NCBI GenBank assembly: GCA_900543805.1 | Contig: UQTE01000019.1 | Span: 1-46,937 of the forward strand | Length of the DNA stretch: 46,937 nt | Direction: 5' to 3' | Source of the DNA: an uncultured Sutterella sp. | Lineage (GTDB): Bacteria; Pseudomonadota; Gammaproteobacteria; Burkholderiales; Burkholderiaceae_F | In this document: positions 25,139 through 33,740 of the stretch, piece after piece | How the letters are laid out: every line of letters starts with the position of its first letter | Position numbering within the stretch: position 1 is the stretch's first letter | Program-made: the position numbers and the translations under genes | The notes under the pieces: generated by a model | The model's database searches: none | What the model saw: the letters and a program-made list of their open reading frames with translations, nothing else | What the model was told of the DNA's origin: nothing

Positions 25139-27253
25139 TTATTCGTTGTCGGCGAGGAGAGCCTTCATCGAGAGACGCACGCGACCCTTTTCGTCGGCTT
25201 CGATCACCTTGACGCGGACCTTCTGGCCTTCCTTGAGGTAGTCGGAGACCTGGTTGACGCGTTCACGGGCGATCTGGCTGATGTGAAGGAGACCGTCCTT
25301 GCCCGGGAGGAGCGAGACGATGGCGCCGAAGTCGAGAAGACGCTGCACCGTGCCTTCGTAGATCTGACCGACTTCCACTTCGGCCGTGATCTCTTCGATG
25401 CGGCGGCGGGCTTCGGCGACGCGGGCCATGTCGGGGCTCGAAATCGTGACGGTGCCGTCGTCTTCGACGTTGATCGTCGTGCCGGTTTCTTCCGTGAGGC
25501 CGCGGATGACGGAGCCGCCCTTGCCGATGACGTCGCGGATCTTTTCCGGATTGATCTTGAAGGAGACCATGCGCGGAGCGAAGTCGGAGAGTTCGTGCGC
25601 ACCGCCGCCGGCCATTTCGTGCATGCGGCCGAGGATGTGCTGACGGCCGTCGTGGGCCTGCGCAAGCGCGGCCTGCATGATTTCGGGCGTGATGCCTTCG
25701 ATCTTGATGTCCATCTGGAGAGCCGTCACGCCTTCGGCCGTGCCGGCCACCTTGAAGTCCATGTCACCCAAGTGGTCTTCGTCGCCGAGAATGTCGGTGA
25801 GGACCGCGAACTTGTTGCCTTCCTTGATGAGGCCCATGGCGACGCCCGCGACGTAGTCCTTGAGCGGAACGCCGGCGTCGAGCATCGAGAGGCAGCCGCC
25901 GCAGACGGAGGCCATCGAGGAGGAGCCGTTCGATTCCGTGATTTCGGAAACGACGCGGATCGTGTACTGGAATTCGTCGGCCGACGGGAGAACGGCCTTC
26001 AGGGCGCGCTTGGCGAGACGGCCGTGACCGATTTCGCGGCGCTTGGGCGAGCCCACGCGGCCCGTTTCGCCCGTGGCGAACGGGGGCATGTTGTAGTGGA
26101 GCATGAAGCGTTCATGCGTTTCTTCGCAGAGGCCGTCGACGATCTGTTCGTCCTGCTTCGTGCCGAGGGTCGTCGTGACGAGGGCCTGGGTTTCGCCGCG
26201 CGTGAAGAGGGCGGAACCGTGGGTGCGCGGAAGAACGCTCTGGCGGATTTCGATCGGACGGACCGTGCGGGTGTCGCGGCCGTCGATGCGGGGTTCGCCG
26301 TTGAGGATCTTGGAGCGAACGAGCTTGGCTTCGAGTTCGAAGAGGATGCCGTGGACTTCGTTCATGTCCGGGGCTTCCGTGCCGGCGGCTTCCGCGTCGG
26401 CCGTGAGCTGGGCTTCGACGGCGGCGTAGACTTCGCGGAGCTTTTCCATGCGGGCCTGCTTGGAGCGGATCGCATAGGCGGCCTTGAGGCCTTCGTCGGC
26501 GATTTCGACGATGCGGGCGATGAGCGCTTCGTTCTTCGGAGCGGGGGCCCAGTCCCAAGCGGGCTTGCCGGCTTCGGCGACGAGTTCGTTGATGGCGGTG
26601 ACGGCGACCTGCAGGGCCTTGTGACCCGTCACGACGGCGTCGAGCATCGTGGTTTCGGGGAGGATGTCGGCTTCGGATTCAACCATGAGCACGGCGCGTT
26701 CCGTACCGGCGACGACGAGGTCGAGGCGGGAGTGCTTGAGCTGTTCGGTGGTCGGGTTGATCACGAAGGCGTCGTCGATGTAGCCCACGCGGCAGGCGCC
26801 GATCGGGCCGCGGAAGGGAATGCCCGAGAGCGAGAGGGCGGCGGAGGCGCCGATCATCGCGGGAATGTCCGGATCGATCATCGGGTCGGCCGAGAGGACG
26901 TGGATGATGACCTGCACTTCATTGAAGAAGCCGTCCGGGAAGAGCGGGCGGATCGGGCGGTCGATGAGGCGGGACGTGAGCGTTTCCTTTTCGGAGGGAC
27001 GGCCTTCACGCTTGAAGAAGCCCCCGGGGATCTTGCCGGCGGCGTAGGTCTTTTCGATGTAGTCGACCGTGAGCGGGAAGAAGTCCTGGCCGGGCTTGGT
27101 TTCCTTCTTGGCGACGACCGTGGCGAGCACGACCGTGTCGCCCATCTGGCAGACGCAGGCGCCGGTGGCCTGGCGGGCGATTTCACCCGTCGTGAGCGTC
27201 ACCTGGTGGGCGCCGAACTGGAAGGACTTCGAAACCTTGTGGAACATGGACAT
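25139..27253 (-). CDS. pnp: Polyribonucleotide nucleotidyltransferase (PNPase)
   Basis: This phosphorolytic 3'-to-5' exoribonuclease belongs to the RNA degradosome. The 704 residues hold two RNase PH domains, with [14 protein letters not shown] in the first and [16 protein letters not shown] (catalytic aspartates) in the second. A KH domain with the [11 protein letters not shown] loop follows, then a C-terminal S1 domain ([20 protein letters not shown]). GAGGA lies upstream of the ATG. It is 243 bases downstream of rpsO, the classic rpsO-pnp order. In E. coli pnp autoregulates through its leader; the intergenic hairpin at 27449-27474 could be part of a similar arrangement. Confidence 0.98.
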   Translation of the reverse strand: MSMFHKVSKSFQFGAHQVTLTTGEIARQATGACVCQMGDTVVLATVVAKKETKPGQDFFPLTVDYIEKTYAAGKIPGGFFKREGRPSEKETLTSRLIDRPIRPLFPDGFFNEVQVIIHVLSADPMIDPDIPAMIGASAALSLSGIPFRGPIGACRVGYIDDAFVINPTTEQLKHSRLDLVVAGTERAVLMVESEADILPETTMLDAVVTGHKALQVAVTAINELVAEAGKPAWDWAPAPKNEALIARIVEIADEGLKAAYAIRSKQARMEKLREVYAAVEAQLTADAEAAGTEAPDMNEVHGILFELEAKLVRSKILNGEPRIDGRDTRTVRPIEIRQSVLPRTHGSALFTRGETQALVTTTLGTKQDEQIVDGLCEETHERFMLHYNMPPFATGETGRVGSPKRREIGHGRLAKRALKAVLPSADEFQYTIRVVSEITESNGSSSMASVCGGCLSMLDAGVPLKDYVAGVAMGLIKEGNKFAVLTDILGDEDHLGDMDFKVAGTAEGVTALQMDIKIEGITPEIMQAALAQAHDGRQHILGRMHEMAGGGAHELSDFAPRMVSFKINPEKIRDVIGKGGSVIRGLTEETGTTINVEDDGTVTISSPDMARVAEARRRIEEITAEVEVGQIYEGTVQRLLDFGAIVSLLPGKDGLLHISQIARERVNQVSDYLKEGQKVRVKVIEADEKGRVRLSMKALLADNE

Positions 27254-27448
27254 TTCGATGTTTCCTCTTAGTGTGGCGGAAAGCTTCGAAGTCTGCGCCG
27301 CCCGAGGGCCGGAAGAGTCCGGAAAACACGCTGCGGCATCAGGCGAAAGGCGGGGAGAAGCCCCTCATCGACTCATGTCGCAACGCGCGAAGTGTCCCTC
27401 GCGTCGGAACGGATTCGAAACGTTCCTTGGGGTGATGAAAATGCGACG

Positions 27449-27474
27449 ACGGCCTGTCCGATGTGACAGGCCGT
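27449..27474 (-). terminator. Hairpin between rpsO and pnp
   Basis: A 10-bp perfect stem ACGGCCTGTC/GACAGGCCGT with a 6-base loop lies 23 bases past the rpsO stop. A short T4 run follows only after a gap on the minus strand. It is either a leaky terminator or an RNase III-type processing site. Confidence 0.6.
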
Positions 27475-27496
27475 TCGCTGAGATGAAATGCTCGAC

Positions 27497-27763
27497 TTAC
27501 TTGCGGAGATTGAGGGCTTCAATCAGAGCGCGGTAAGCGTTGAGGTCGGTGCGCTTGAGGTAGTCAAGGAGCTTGCGGCGGCGCGAAACCATGCGGAGCA
27601 GGCCGCGGCGGGAGTGGTGATCCTTGGCGTGAACCTTGAAGTGTTCCGTGAGGTGGTTGATGCGGGCGGTCAGAAGAGCGACCTGCACTTCGGGCGATCC
27701 GGTGTCGCCTTCGGCGCGCTGGAACTTCGCAACGATCTCAGACTTGTTCATTTCAACGGACAT
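27497..27763 (-). CDS. rpsO: 30S ribosomal protein S15
   Basis: This 88-residue primary 16S rRNA-binding protein has [17 protein letters not shown] and [21 protein letters not shown], both diagnostic. The ATG at 27763 has AGGA six bases upstream; longer in-frame starts add non-homologous residues. TACAAT on the minus strand at 27838-27843 is a likely -10. Confidence 0.97.
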   Translation of the reverse strand: MSVEMNKSEIVAKFQRAEGDTGSPEVQVALLTARINHLTEHFKVHAKDHHSRRGLLRMVSRRRKLLDYLKRTDLNAYRALIEALNLRK

Positions 27764-27890
27764 TTGATTTCCTAAAACGTAAGAAATAAGGTGAACTTGC
27801 GGACACGAGCGTTGAGACTCGAGCCGTGGAATGCGTGATTGTACCCGTCTTTTCACGGACGTGTGCGGGAAATGGCGGGAAATTTTTGCG

Positions 27891-27920
27891 CCCGCGGCCT
27901 TCTTCGCCGAAGGCCGCGGG
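27891..27920. other. 12-bp perfect hairpin upstream of rpsO
   Basis: CCCGCGGCCTTC pairs with GAAGGCCGCGGG around TTCGCC. It lies between the amino acid ABC operon and the rpsO promoter, with no T run adjacent. It may block read-through from the right. Confidence 0.5.
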
Positions 27921-27943
27921 AGACGGATGCCCGGACATGGAAA

Positions 27944-27972
27944 GGCCGCCTTCCCGTGAGGGAAAAGCGGCC
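27944..27972 (-). terminator. Terminator after the amino acid ABC permease gene
   Basis: GGCCGC-TTCCC pairs with GGGAA-GCGGCC around GTGA, followed by TTT on the minus strand. It lies 27 bases past the permease stop. Confidence 0.6.
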
Positions 27973-27998
27973 GGAATCCCGGTGGGCTGAAACCCGTC

Positions 27999-28664
27999 TC
28001 AGCGTTCGTCGGAGAGACGATAGCGGCGTTCCAAGAGACGCACGAGCTGCGAAATCGAGAGCGTCAGGATGAGGTAGATGAGCGCGACGCAGGTCCAGAT
28101 TTCGATCGTCGCGTAGGTTTCCGCGATGACGAGCTGACCCGAGCGGGTGAGTTCTTCAAAGCCGATCACGGAGACGAGGGACGAGTCCTTCAACATGGCG
28201 ATGAATTCGTTGCCGAGCGGCGGAATGATGCGCTTGAAGGCCTGCGGGAGGATGATGTAGCGCATCGTCTGGCCGTAGGTCATGCCGAGCGACAGGCCCG
28301 CGCGCATCTGGCCCTGCGAAATCGACTGAATGCCGCCGCGGAAGATTTCCGCGATGTAAGCGCCCGAATTCATCGAGCAGGCCGTCACCGCCGCGACGAA
28401 GGGATCGATGCGGGTGCCGAGGATGTTCGGGAGCGCGAAGTAGATGATGAAGATCTGAATGAGGAGCGGCGTGCCGCGGATGAAGTCCACGTAGATCTTC
28501 GCGGGCATGTGCAGGATCCAGTGGCGCGAGAGCTGCGCCATGCCGAGGATGAGGCCGAGAATGAGGCCGATGCCGACGGCGAGAGCCGTGATCTGCAGCG
28601 TGAGGCCCGCTCCCTTGATCAGAAGCGGCAGACATTGGGTGACGAGGGCGAAATCGAATTCCAT
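27999..28664 (-). CDS. Polar amino acid ABC transporter permease (HisM/GlnP family)
   Basis: The 221-residue inner-membrane protein has about five transmembrane helices. The EAA-loop consensus is [20 protein letters not shown] followed by [16 protein letters not shown], typical of the His/Glu/Gln/Arg permease family. It follows a cognate binding-protein gene (28772-29527). No ATPase gene follows; after the terminator comes rpsO. The system must use an ATPase encoded elsewhere, or share one. Confidence 0.92.
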   Translation of the reverse strand: MEFDFALVTQCLPLLIKGAGLTLQITALAVGIGLILGLILGMAQLSRHWILHMPAKIYVDFIRGTPLLIQIFIIYFALPNILGTRIDPFVAAVTACSMNSGAYIAEIFRGGIQSISQGQMRAGLSLGMTYGQTMRYIILPQAFKRIIPPLGNEFIAMLKDSSLVSVIGFEELTRSGQLVIAETYATIEIWTCVALIYLILTLSISQLVRLLERRYRLSDER

Positions 28665-28736
28665 GGTTCAGCGTTGGGGACGGGATCGAAAAGGAGGGTG
28701 GAAAACCGGGAGTTCTGGGGACTCCCTTTACACCGC

Positions 28737-28756
28737 GGCCGTCCCGCGGGACGGCC
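28737..28756 (-). other. Intercistronic hairpin between binding-protein and permease genes
   Basis: GGCCGTCCC pairs with GGGACGGCC across two bases. Such hairpins commonly stabilise the upstream binding-protein mRNA and reduce read-through into the permease gene. Confidence 0.55.
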
Positions 28757-28771
28757 AGGCGGGTTCGGAAA

Positions 28772-29527
28772 TTATTCGGCGAAGTACTTCTCGAAGATCT
28801 TTTTGCCTTCGTCCGAGTCGTTCACGGCCTTGAGGCCGGCGTTGAGCTTCTGCAGAAGTTCGGTGTTGCCCTTCTTCACGGCGAAGCCGAAGTCGGCGGC
28901 GTCTTCGACGCCGGGCTGCAGCTGAACGCGCTTGGCGGCGCGGGGCTGGTTCTTGAGGAAGTAAGCGATCACGGGACGGTCGAGAATGACGGCGTCGCAG
29001 CCGCCCTGGGCGAGGTCCATGAAGGCGTCGCTCGTCGTGTTGAAGCTCACGACCTTGGCGCCCGAGATGGACTTGGCCTTTTCGGCGCCCGTCGTGCCGA
29101 TCTGCACGGCGATGCGCTTGCCTTCGAGGTCCTTCATGGTCTTGAGCGTGCCCGCGTCGGTCTTGCGCACGAGGATGGAGAGGCCCGTCGTGTAGTAGGG
29201 CGTCGTGAAGTCGACGCGCTTGGCGCGTTCTTCCGTGATGGAGACGCCCGCGGCGATCACGTCGATCGTGCCCGAAGAGAGAGCCGGAATCAGGGCGTCG
29301 AAGCCCATGTTGATGATTTCGACGTCGTAGCCCGCCTTGTCGGCGACGGCGCGGATGAGGTCCATGTCATAGCCCTCGTAGGTCTTCGTGGCGGAGTCGA
29401 GGTATTCGAACGGAGCGAAGGTCGGTTCCGTGCCGACGCGCAGAACGTCGCGCGCAATCGCGTTCGTGAAGGCGGTCGTGCAGAGGGCGGCGGTGCCGAG
29501 GGCGAAGAGGACTTTGCGCAGATTCAT
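28772..29527 (-). CDS. Polar amino acid ABC transporter substrate-binding protein
   Basis: The 251-residue periplasmic protein has a signal peptide (MNLRKVLFALGTAALCTTAF). The mature protein is of the SBP family 3 type: RVGTEPTFAPFEYLD, YEGYDMDLIRAVADKAG, GTIDVIAAGVSITEERAKRVDFTTPYY (in part) and LEGKRIAVQIGTTG. The last parts fit a Gln/Arg/His binder; the exact ligand is not determinable. The ATG at 29527 has AAGGA seven bases upstream. A TATGAT at 29595-29600 (minus strand) is a possible -10, and a palindromic operator candidate lies at 29683-29698. Confidence 0.92.
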   Translation of the reverse strand: MNLRKVLFALGTAALCTTAFTNAIARDVLRVGTEPTFAPFEYLDSATKTYEGYDMDLIRAVADKAGYDVEIINMGFDALIPALSSGTIDVIAAGVSITEERAKRVDFTTPYYTTGLSILVRKTDAGTLKTMKDLEGKRIAVQIGTTGAEKAKSISGAKVVSFNTTSDAFMDLAQGGCDAVILDRPVIAYFLKNQPRAAKRVQLQPGVEDAADFGFAVKKGNTELLQKLNAGLKAVNDSDEGKKIFEKYFAE

Positions 29528-29682
29528 CTGAAATTCCTTTTGGCTGGGTTTGGGTCGAGTGCCCCGCGCGGGGCCGATTCGAGAGTGTTCGCTCATCATA
29601 CGGAATGCCCGCGGGTTTATCGCGCGTGCGCGAAAGTAAATGAAGGTTCTTTGCGCTAAGTCGAGAGAATCCGCTATCGGTG

Positions 29683-29698
29683 GACAATTGTCGACAAT
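29683..29698. promoter_or_regulatory. Palindromic operator candidate upstream of the amino acid ABC genes
   Basis: ATTGTCGACAAT (29687-29698) is a perfect 12-bp palindrome overlapping a second one, GACAATTGTC (29683-29692). The form resembles sites of GntR-family (FCD-type) repressors. It lies about 85 bases upstream of the likely -10. Confidence 0.5.
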
Positions 29699-29741
29699 AG
29701 GGCGGGAATTGCTTACTGCGAGAAGCGTCTGACGGCGGTCC

Positions 29742-29785
29742 AAAAAGAAGGCGAGGTCCCGCCCCGAGGGCGGGGACGGGACCTC
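29742..29785 (-). terminator. Rho-independent terminator after the M20D amidohydrolase operon
   Basis: The outer stem GAGGTCCCG pairs with CGGGACCTC, and the inner CCCCG with CGGGG. On the minus strand it is followed by CTTTTTG-type U-rich sequence. Confidence 0.8.
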
Positions 29786-29820
29786 TTCACACGGGGATGC
29801 GTGAGGGGTGATGCGCCCGA

Positions 29821-31128
29821 TCAGGCAAAGGAGCGCATGTATTCGAGGTATTCGGCCTTCGTGAGTTCGGGCTTGTGCGCGGCGCAGATGCGTTCGGCTT
29901 CGGCCGCGTCGTCCCAGAGAAGGTCGACGATCGTAGAGGCGAGGACCTGCGGGGTCTTCGTGAAGGCCGTCTTTTCATCGGTGAGGCGGTAGTTGGCGCC
30001 GTGGAGGACGCCCGAGACGCAGCCGACCCACGGATGGACGACCGGCATGAGGTGCGAGACGTCGCCCATGTCGGTGGAGCCCGCGGCGTGTTCGCCTTCC
30101 GTCACGAATTCGGCGCCGAAGATCTTCTGGGCGTTCGCGCGAAGCACCGCACGGAAGTTTTCGTCGGGCTTCATCGGGAGGTAGCCCGCGAGGTCGTGGA
30201 TGTCGCACTCGGCGCCGAGCGCCATGGCGCCCGCCTGGAGGGCGCGGTTGATGCGGGCGTTGACGTCCTTCATGGCGGGAAGGTTCGAGGCGCGCACGTA
30301 GCTTTCCATCTTCACGAAGTCGGGGATGACGTTTACGAGGTCGCCGCCCGAATTGATGATCGGGTGGAAGCGCACGCAGTCGTCTTCGCGGAAGGTTTCG
30401 CGGATGGCGTTCACGCCCATGACGCCCATCATGCAGGCGTTGAGGGCGTTGACGCCCTTGTCGGGCGCGCCCGCGGCGTGCGCGGCCTTGCCGCGGTAGG
30501 TGATGAGCTTGCCGATGAAGCCGTTCGAGGTGTTGCCGACCTGGAAGTTTCCTTCGGGGTGCGTGGCCGGATCGACGTGCATCTGCAACGCCATGTCGAC
30601 GTCGTCGAAACCGCCTTCCGCGATGATCTGGGCCTTGCCGCCCAAGAATTCGATCTTCTTTTCTTCGCGCAGCTTGTTGCGGTATTCGATTTCCACGTAC
30701 TCTTCGGCCGGAACCGCAAAGAGGACGAGGTCGCCGCCCAAGTACTTCATGGCGTCGACGTCCTTCACGGCCATCGCGACGGCGACGAGGTTGGCGATCT
30801 GCACGTTGTGGCCGCAGCAGTGGGCGGCGCCCGTGACGGGGTCGCTCATCGGATGTTCGCGGCAGACGATGGCGTCGAGTTCGCCCAGGAGCGCCACCGT
30901 GCGGCGGTGGCCGGCGCCCGCGAGGCGGGCCTTCACGCCCGTGACGCCGAAGCCCGTTTCGTAGGCGATGCCGAGGCGGTCGAAGGCTTCCTGCACCTTC
31001 GCGCTCGTCTTCACTTCCTTGTAGCCGAGTTCGGGTTCTTCGGCGATCGACAGGCCGATCGCACGGATGTCTTCGAGACGCTTTTCAATGGCGGCGCACA
31101 AGGCGGCCTTCAGTTCTTCCTTGGTCAT
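29821..31128 (-). CDS. M20D-family amidohydrolase (AbgB/IAA-amino acid hydrolase-like)
   Basis: This 435-residue dinuclear metallopeptidase-fold enzyme releases an amino acid from an N-acylated or aminobenzoyl conjugate in related proteins. Metal-site motifs are visible: GELDAI, AAHCCGHN (Cys and His ligands), PAEEYVE (general base Glu), MHVDP and HAAGAPDKGVNALNA. The terminal GSTDMGDVS supplies another ligand region. No signal peptide is seen, so it is cytosolic. It is the last gene of an operon with two membrane proteins. This suggests the operon imports and cleaves an amidated substrate; AbgB in E. coli works on p-aminobenzoyl-glutamate, but the substrate here is unknown. Confidence 0.88.
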   Translation of the reverse strand: MTKEELKAALCAAIEKRLEDIRAIGLSIAEEPELGYKEVKTSAKVQEAFDRLGIAYETGFGVTGVKARLAGAGHRRTVALLGELDAIVCREHPMSDPVTGAAHCCGHNVQIANLVAVAMAVKDVDAMKYLGGDLVLFAVPAEEYVEIEYRNKLREEKKIEFLGGKAQIIAEGGFDDVDMALQMHVDPATHPEGNFQVGNTSNGFIGKLITYRGKAAHAAGAPDKGVNALNACMMGVMGVNAIRETFREDDCVRFHPIINSGGDLVNVIPDFVKMESYVRASNLPAMKDVNARINRALQAGAMALGAECDIHDLAGYLPMKPDENFRAVLRANAQKIFGAEFVTEGEHAAGSTDMGDVSHLMPVVHPWVGCVSGVLHGANYRLTDEKTAFTKTPQVLASTIVDLLWDDAAEAERICAAHKPELTKAEYLEYMRSFA

Positions 31129-31171
31129 GATGAAAATCTCTCTTGATGGTCAAAGTGTCAGATGAACGAAA

Positions 31172-31636
31172 TCAGAAAATTCCTTCGAGGTGCAGCATGA
31201 TTTCCGCGAGGAAGGTGGCGCAGAGGAAGCTCCCCGCCGCGACGGCGAGGGCCACCGGGACGATGCGCCACGAGAGCTGGCGGAAGGCTTCGAGGTCCTT
31301 GCCGAGGCAGAGGCCGCCGTACGCGAGAATCGGGGTCGTGATGGCGAGGAAGTTCACCTGCTTCGTGTAGGAGAGGAGCACGTCCGAGCCCGGGAACTGC
31401 GGCAGCGACACGACGACGGCGATGAGCGAGACCCAGAAGACCATGGGGAGCTTCTTGAAGCCCGGCAGCATCGAGAGGAGCGCGCCCAAGGCCGAGATCG
31501 CGACGAGGATGAGGACGCCGATCGAAGGTTCGCCGATGGTCTTGATGTGACCGCCCGCGAGATTCGAAATCAGGGTGAAGACGCCCGTAACGAGGAGGAT
31601 GAAGAGGATGTCCTTCATTTTGGCGAGGTTCTGCAT
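31172..31636 (-). CDS. Small membrane protein paired with the DUF3100 protein
   Basis: The 154-residue protein has about four hydrophobic segments (ILFILLVTGVFTLISNL; IGVLILVAISALGALLSML; VFWVSLIAVVVSL; a C-terminal IVPVALAVAAGSFLCATFL). The conserved-looking NFLAITTPILAYGGLCLGKD joins them. I do not recognise a named family. Tight spacing (29 bases after the DUF3100 gene, 43 before the amidohydrolase) suggests it forms a two-component membrane complex with DUF3100. SD AGGAAAAG precedes the ATG. Confidence 0.75.
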   Translation of the reverse strand: MQNLAKMKDILFILLVTGVFTLISNLAGGHIKTIGEPSIGVLILVAISALGALLSMLPGFKKLPMVFWVSLIAVVVSLPQFPGSDVLLSYTKQVNFLAITTPILAYGGLCLGKDLEAFRQLSWRIVPVALAVAAGSFLCATFLAEIMLHLEGIF

Positions 31637-31665
31637 GATTCTTTTCCTGTGTGTGGGTTACGGGG

Positions 31666-32445
31666 TCAGGCGTTCTTGCGGCCGCGACGTTCCATGAAGA
31701 ATTCGTAGATCTTGATCGTGACGGGGAGCGACACGAAGAGAGCGAAGTAGATGCCGAGGACCGAGGTCATCAGGTTGGCGGCCGCGGCGTAGGCTGAGAC
31801 GAGTTCGGCTTCATGCGGATAGGCCGCGATGATCGAGCCCGTGGCGGCGGCCATCATGCTCGCCGAACCGATGCCCGCGCCCATCGCGAGGGCGTGCGGG
31901 TGGAACCAGCCGAGCTGCGCGACGACGCCCGCGAGCACCGACACCCAGAGGGCGCCGAAGACCGTGCCGCAGATGTACATGCCCATGACGCCGCGGCCTT
32001 CGGGCGAGTCCATGCCGAACTTTTCACCGATGATGGCGACGTTGGCTTCGCGGTCGATCGAGTAGCAGGCGCCGATCGCTTCGCGGCGCATGCCGAGCAG
32101 GAGCGCAACCGGCAGACCGAAGATGAGCGTGCCGAAGAAGTGGCCGAATTCCTGCATGATGAGGGCGAGACCCGAATTGAGGAGCATCGAGAGGTTCGGA
32201 CCGATGTCGAGACCGATCTTGGCGATGAGCATGAGCATCGCGATCGGCATGAAGTGCGAGGCGCGCTCCATCTGGGCGGCGTTCAGGATGCCGAGCCGCG
32301 GCCAGGAGACGATGCCGCCCAGGACGAGGGCGTAGAGGAGAGGCAGCAGGACGACGAGTCCGAACTTTTGCATGCCGATCCACTCGGCCACGCAGACGAT
32401 GAGAACGGCCAGAAGATGCAGCTTCCAGTTTTTGATGAGGTCCAT
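31666..32445 (-). CDS. DUF3100 membrane protein, putative transporter component
   Basis: The 259-residue protein has about seven hydrophobic segments and matches the DUF3100 pattern as I know it: a VAEWIGMQKFGLVVLLPLLYA N-terminal region (in part), a GACYSIDREANVAIIGEKFG loop, and a GAGIGSASMMAAATGSI segment. Charged residues within the central loops are compatible with a transporter. AAGGAG lies eight bases before the ATG. It heads the DUF3100-small membrane protein-M20D operon. No transport substrate has been assigned to the family to my knowledge. Confidence 0.8.
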   Translation of the reverse strand: MDLIKNWKLHLLAVLIVCVAEWIGMQKFGLVVLLPLLYALVLGGIVSWPRLGILNAAQMERASHFMPIAMLMLIAKIGLDIGPNLSMLLNSGLALIMQEFGHFFGTLIFGLPVALLLGMRREAIGACYSIDREANVAIIGEKFGMDSPEGRGVMGMYICGTVFGALWVSVLAGVVAQLGWFHPHALAMGAGIGSASMMAAATGSIIAAYPHEAELVSAYAAAANLMTSVLGIYFALFVSLPVTIKIYEFFMERRGRKNA

Positions 32446-32896
32446 GAGAGGGCTCCTTTGCGGGTGCTGAACCGGTCACGGTCGATGCGCACGGAGGGTA
32501 CGGATACAATGCGGCCCGAAAAACGGTGCGCCGGCGAAAACCGGATCAATCAATGGATAAGAGGGTTGGAGAGGTGCCGTCCGGGAGTCGGGGATGACGG
32601 CAAGAGGTCCCGCCCGTTCAGATCAAGAACGGGAGGATGTAGAGGAGGAGCGAGAGGAGGAAGTGAGGGCGGCCGAAAGGGCAACGAACGGGCGAACGTT
32701 GCACGCGGGAATCGCTTGGGCGGGTAGACCCCGCAGTCGTCGATTGTTTTGTTGCATGGCGTAACCTTTATTCCTCTGCGCGCCGGGTTTCGGCGCGCTT
32801 TCGAATCACCATAGCAGATCGGATGTGACGAAAATTCGGGGAATTGTCAAAATCTTGATTCTGATCAATGAAGTTGCGCCATCGACCATACCGCGT
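32446..32896. other. 450-base intergenic region upstream of the DUF3100 operon
   Basis: No conserved gene is recognised. It contains an 8-bp hairpin (GCGCGCCG 32778-32785 with CGGCGCGC 32791-32798) and a short leftward reading frame of 44 codons (32623-32757) with AAAGG eight bases before its ATG. In another frame the same DNA ends in a hydrophobic HFLLSLLLYILPFLI. Sequence is low in complexity (CTC repeats), so neither reading is convincing. The promoter of the DUF3100 operon must lie here; no clear -35/-10 pair was found. Confidence 0.4.
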
Positions 32897-33541
32897 TTAC
32901 GGGATGATCCGGTGTTCCGGGAAGATGCGGCCCCAACCGCGAAGGAAAAACTTGGAGAAGCTTCCCGAAAGGAGCGCGGCGATGAGGGTTCCGAGGCCCA
33001 GTCCTTCGAAGTCCCCGAAGGCAAGCCACGAGGCGACGCCCGCGCAGGCGACGATCACGATGTCGGCGCCCGTTCTCAGGTGTCCGAAGGAACCCCCGAA
33101 GCGGCTCATGACGGCGAGAACCGCCCCTTCGACGGGGAGGACGATGAGGCGGGCGAAGACGAGGGCCGAGACGCCGAAGCCCACGACGGCGGAGCCCCCC
33201 ACGGCTTCGATGACCGCCCAGAGAAGGTTCGACGGGTGAATGTTTGCGGTCGCGCCCATGGCGATGTCGATCGTGAAGCCGAAGATCGCCGCGGCCGACA
33301 TCTGGCCCACGAACTTCTGCCACCAGCGCTCGCGCGTGATGAAGAGCTGTGCGAGAAAGAAGAGGCCGTTCGTAATGACGACCCAAAGGCCCATGGAGAG
33401 GTGCGTGAGCCGCTGCATCACGTACGCAAAGGAACTCACCGTGCTCGTGCCTTGGCCCGCGCGGGTGACGAGGGCGATGCCGAGCGAAAGGGCCGAGAGG
33501 CCGAGAAAGAAAATGAGAAAGCGAACGACCTTGTTCTTCAT
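32897..33541 (-). CDS. YczE/YitT-type integral membrane protein
   Basis: The 214-residue protein has about five to six transmembrane segments. The N-terminal LGIALVTRAGQGTSTVSSF and the C-terminal GLGLGTLIAALLSGSF are characteristic of YczE/YitT-like proteins, whose function is unknown. From the ATG at 33541 there is an AGGAG, though 11 bases away. The frame stays open upstream to 33679, but that would run through a terminator and promoter, so the short start is preferred. It is monocistronic and has an unusual leader (see 33542-33653). Confidence 0.82.
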   Translation of the reverse strand: MKNKVVRFLIFFLGLSALSLGIALVTRAGQGTSTVSSFAYVMQRLTHLSMGLWVVITNGLFFLAQLFITRERWWQKFVGQMSAAAIFGFTIDIAMGATANIHPSNLLWAVIEAVGGSAVVGFGVSALVFARLIVLPVEGAVLAVMSRFGGSFGHLRTGADIVIVACAGVASWLAFGDFEGLGLGTLIAALLSGSFSKFFLRGWGRIFPEHRIIP

Positions 33542-33653
33542 ATAAGCGGGGTCTCCTGAAGGTTTTGAGAAAAAAAGAAGGACCCGTGAGGGTCCGCGCG
33601 AGCCGTCGGGACTCTTGCCCGGGCGTCGTCGTTTTGGTATGGGGAAACCCTGA
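33542..33653 (-). ncRNA. Structured 5' leader with intrinsic terminator (candidate attenuator or riboswitch)
   Basis: A promoter at 33654-33681 would start a transcript near 33647, giving a leader of about 105 bases. It holds a GC-rich segment with CGGG/CCCG pairing. It then has a textbook terminator: GGACCC (33590-33595 on the plus strand), TCAC loop, GGGTCC, then TTCTTTTTTT, ending 26 bases before the AUG. The GGGTC arm could alternatively pair with GACCC beside the SD. I could not match it to a named riboswitch class. Confidence 0.5.
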
Positions 33654-33681
33654 AGTATAAGACGAAATTTTCTCTTCACAA
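33654..33681 (-). promoter_or_regulatory. Promoter of the YczE/YitT-like gene
   Basis: On the minus strand, TTGTGA (33676-33681) and TATACT (33654-33659) are separated by 16 bases. The -35 overlaps the U-tract of the preceding ABC operon terminator. Confidence 0.55.
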
Positions 33682-33713
33682 AAAGAGACGGCGCAGATGT
33701 GCCGCGCCGTCTC
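33679..33713 (-). terminator. Rho-independent terminator after the Fe-type ABC operon
   Basis: A 10-bp perfect stem GAGACGGCGC/GCGCCGTCTC with a 9-base loop is followed by TTTTTG on the minus strand, 28 bases past the ATPase stop. Confidence 0.85.
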
Positions 33714-33740
33714 TCCCGTCGGTCGTGAGGAACCGAAGGC

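Noticed and set aside
25040..27271. Long open frame opposite pnp
   Set aside because: Shadow of pnp; composition is atypical of a protein and no start signal is seen.
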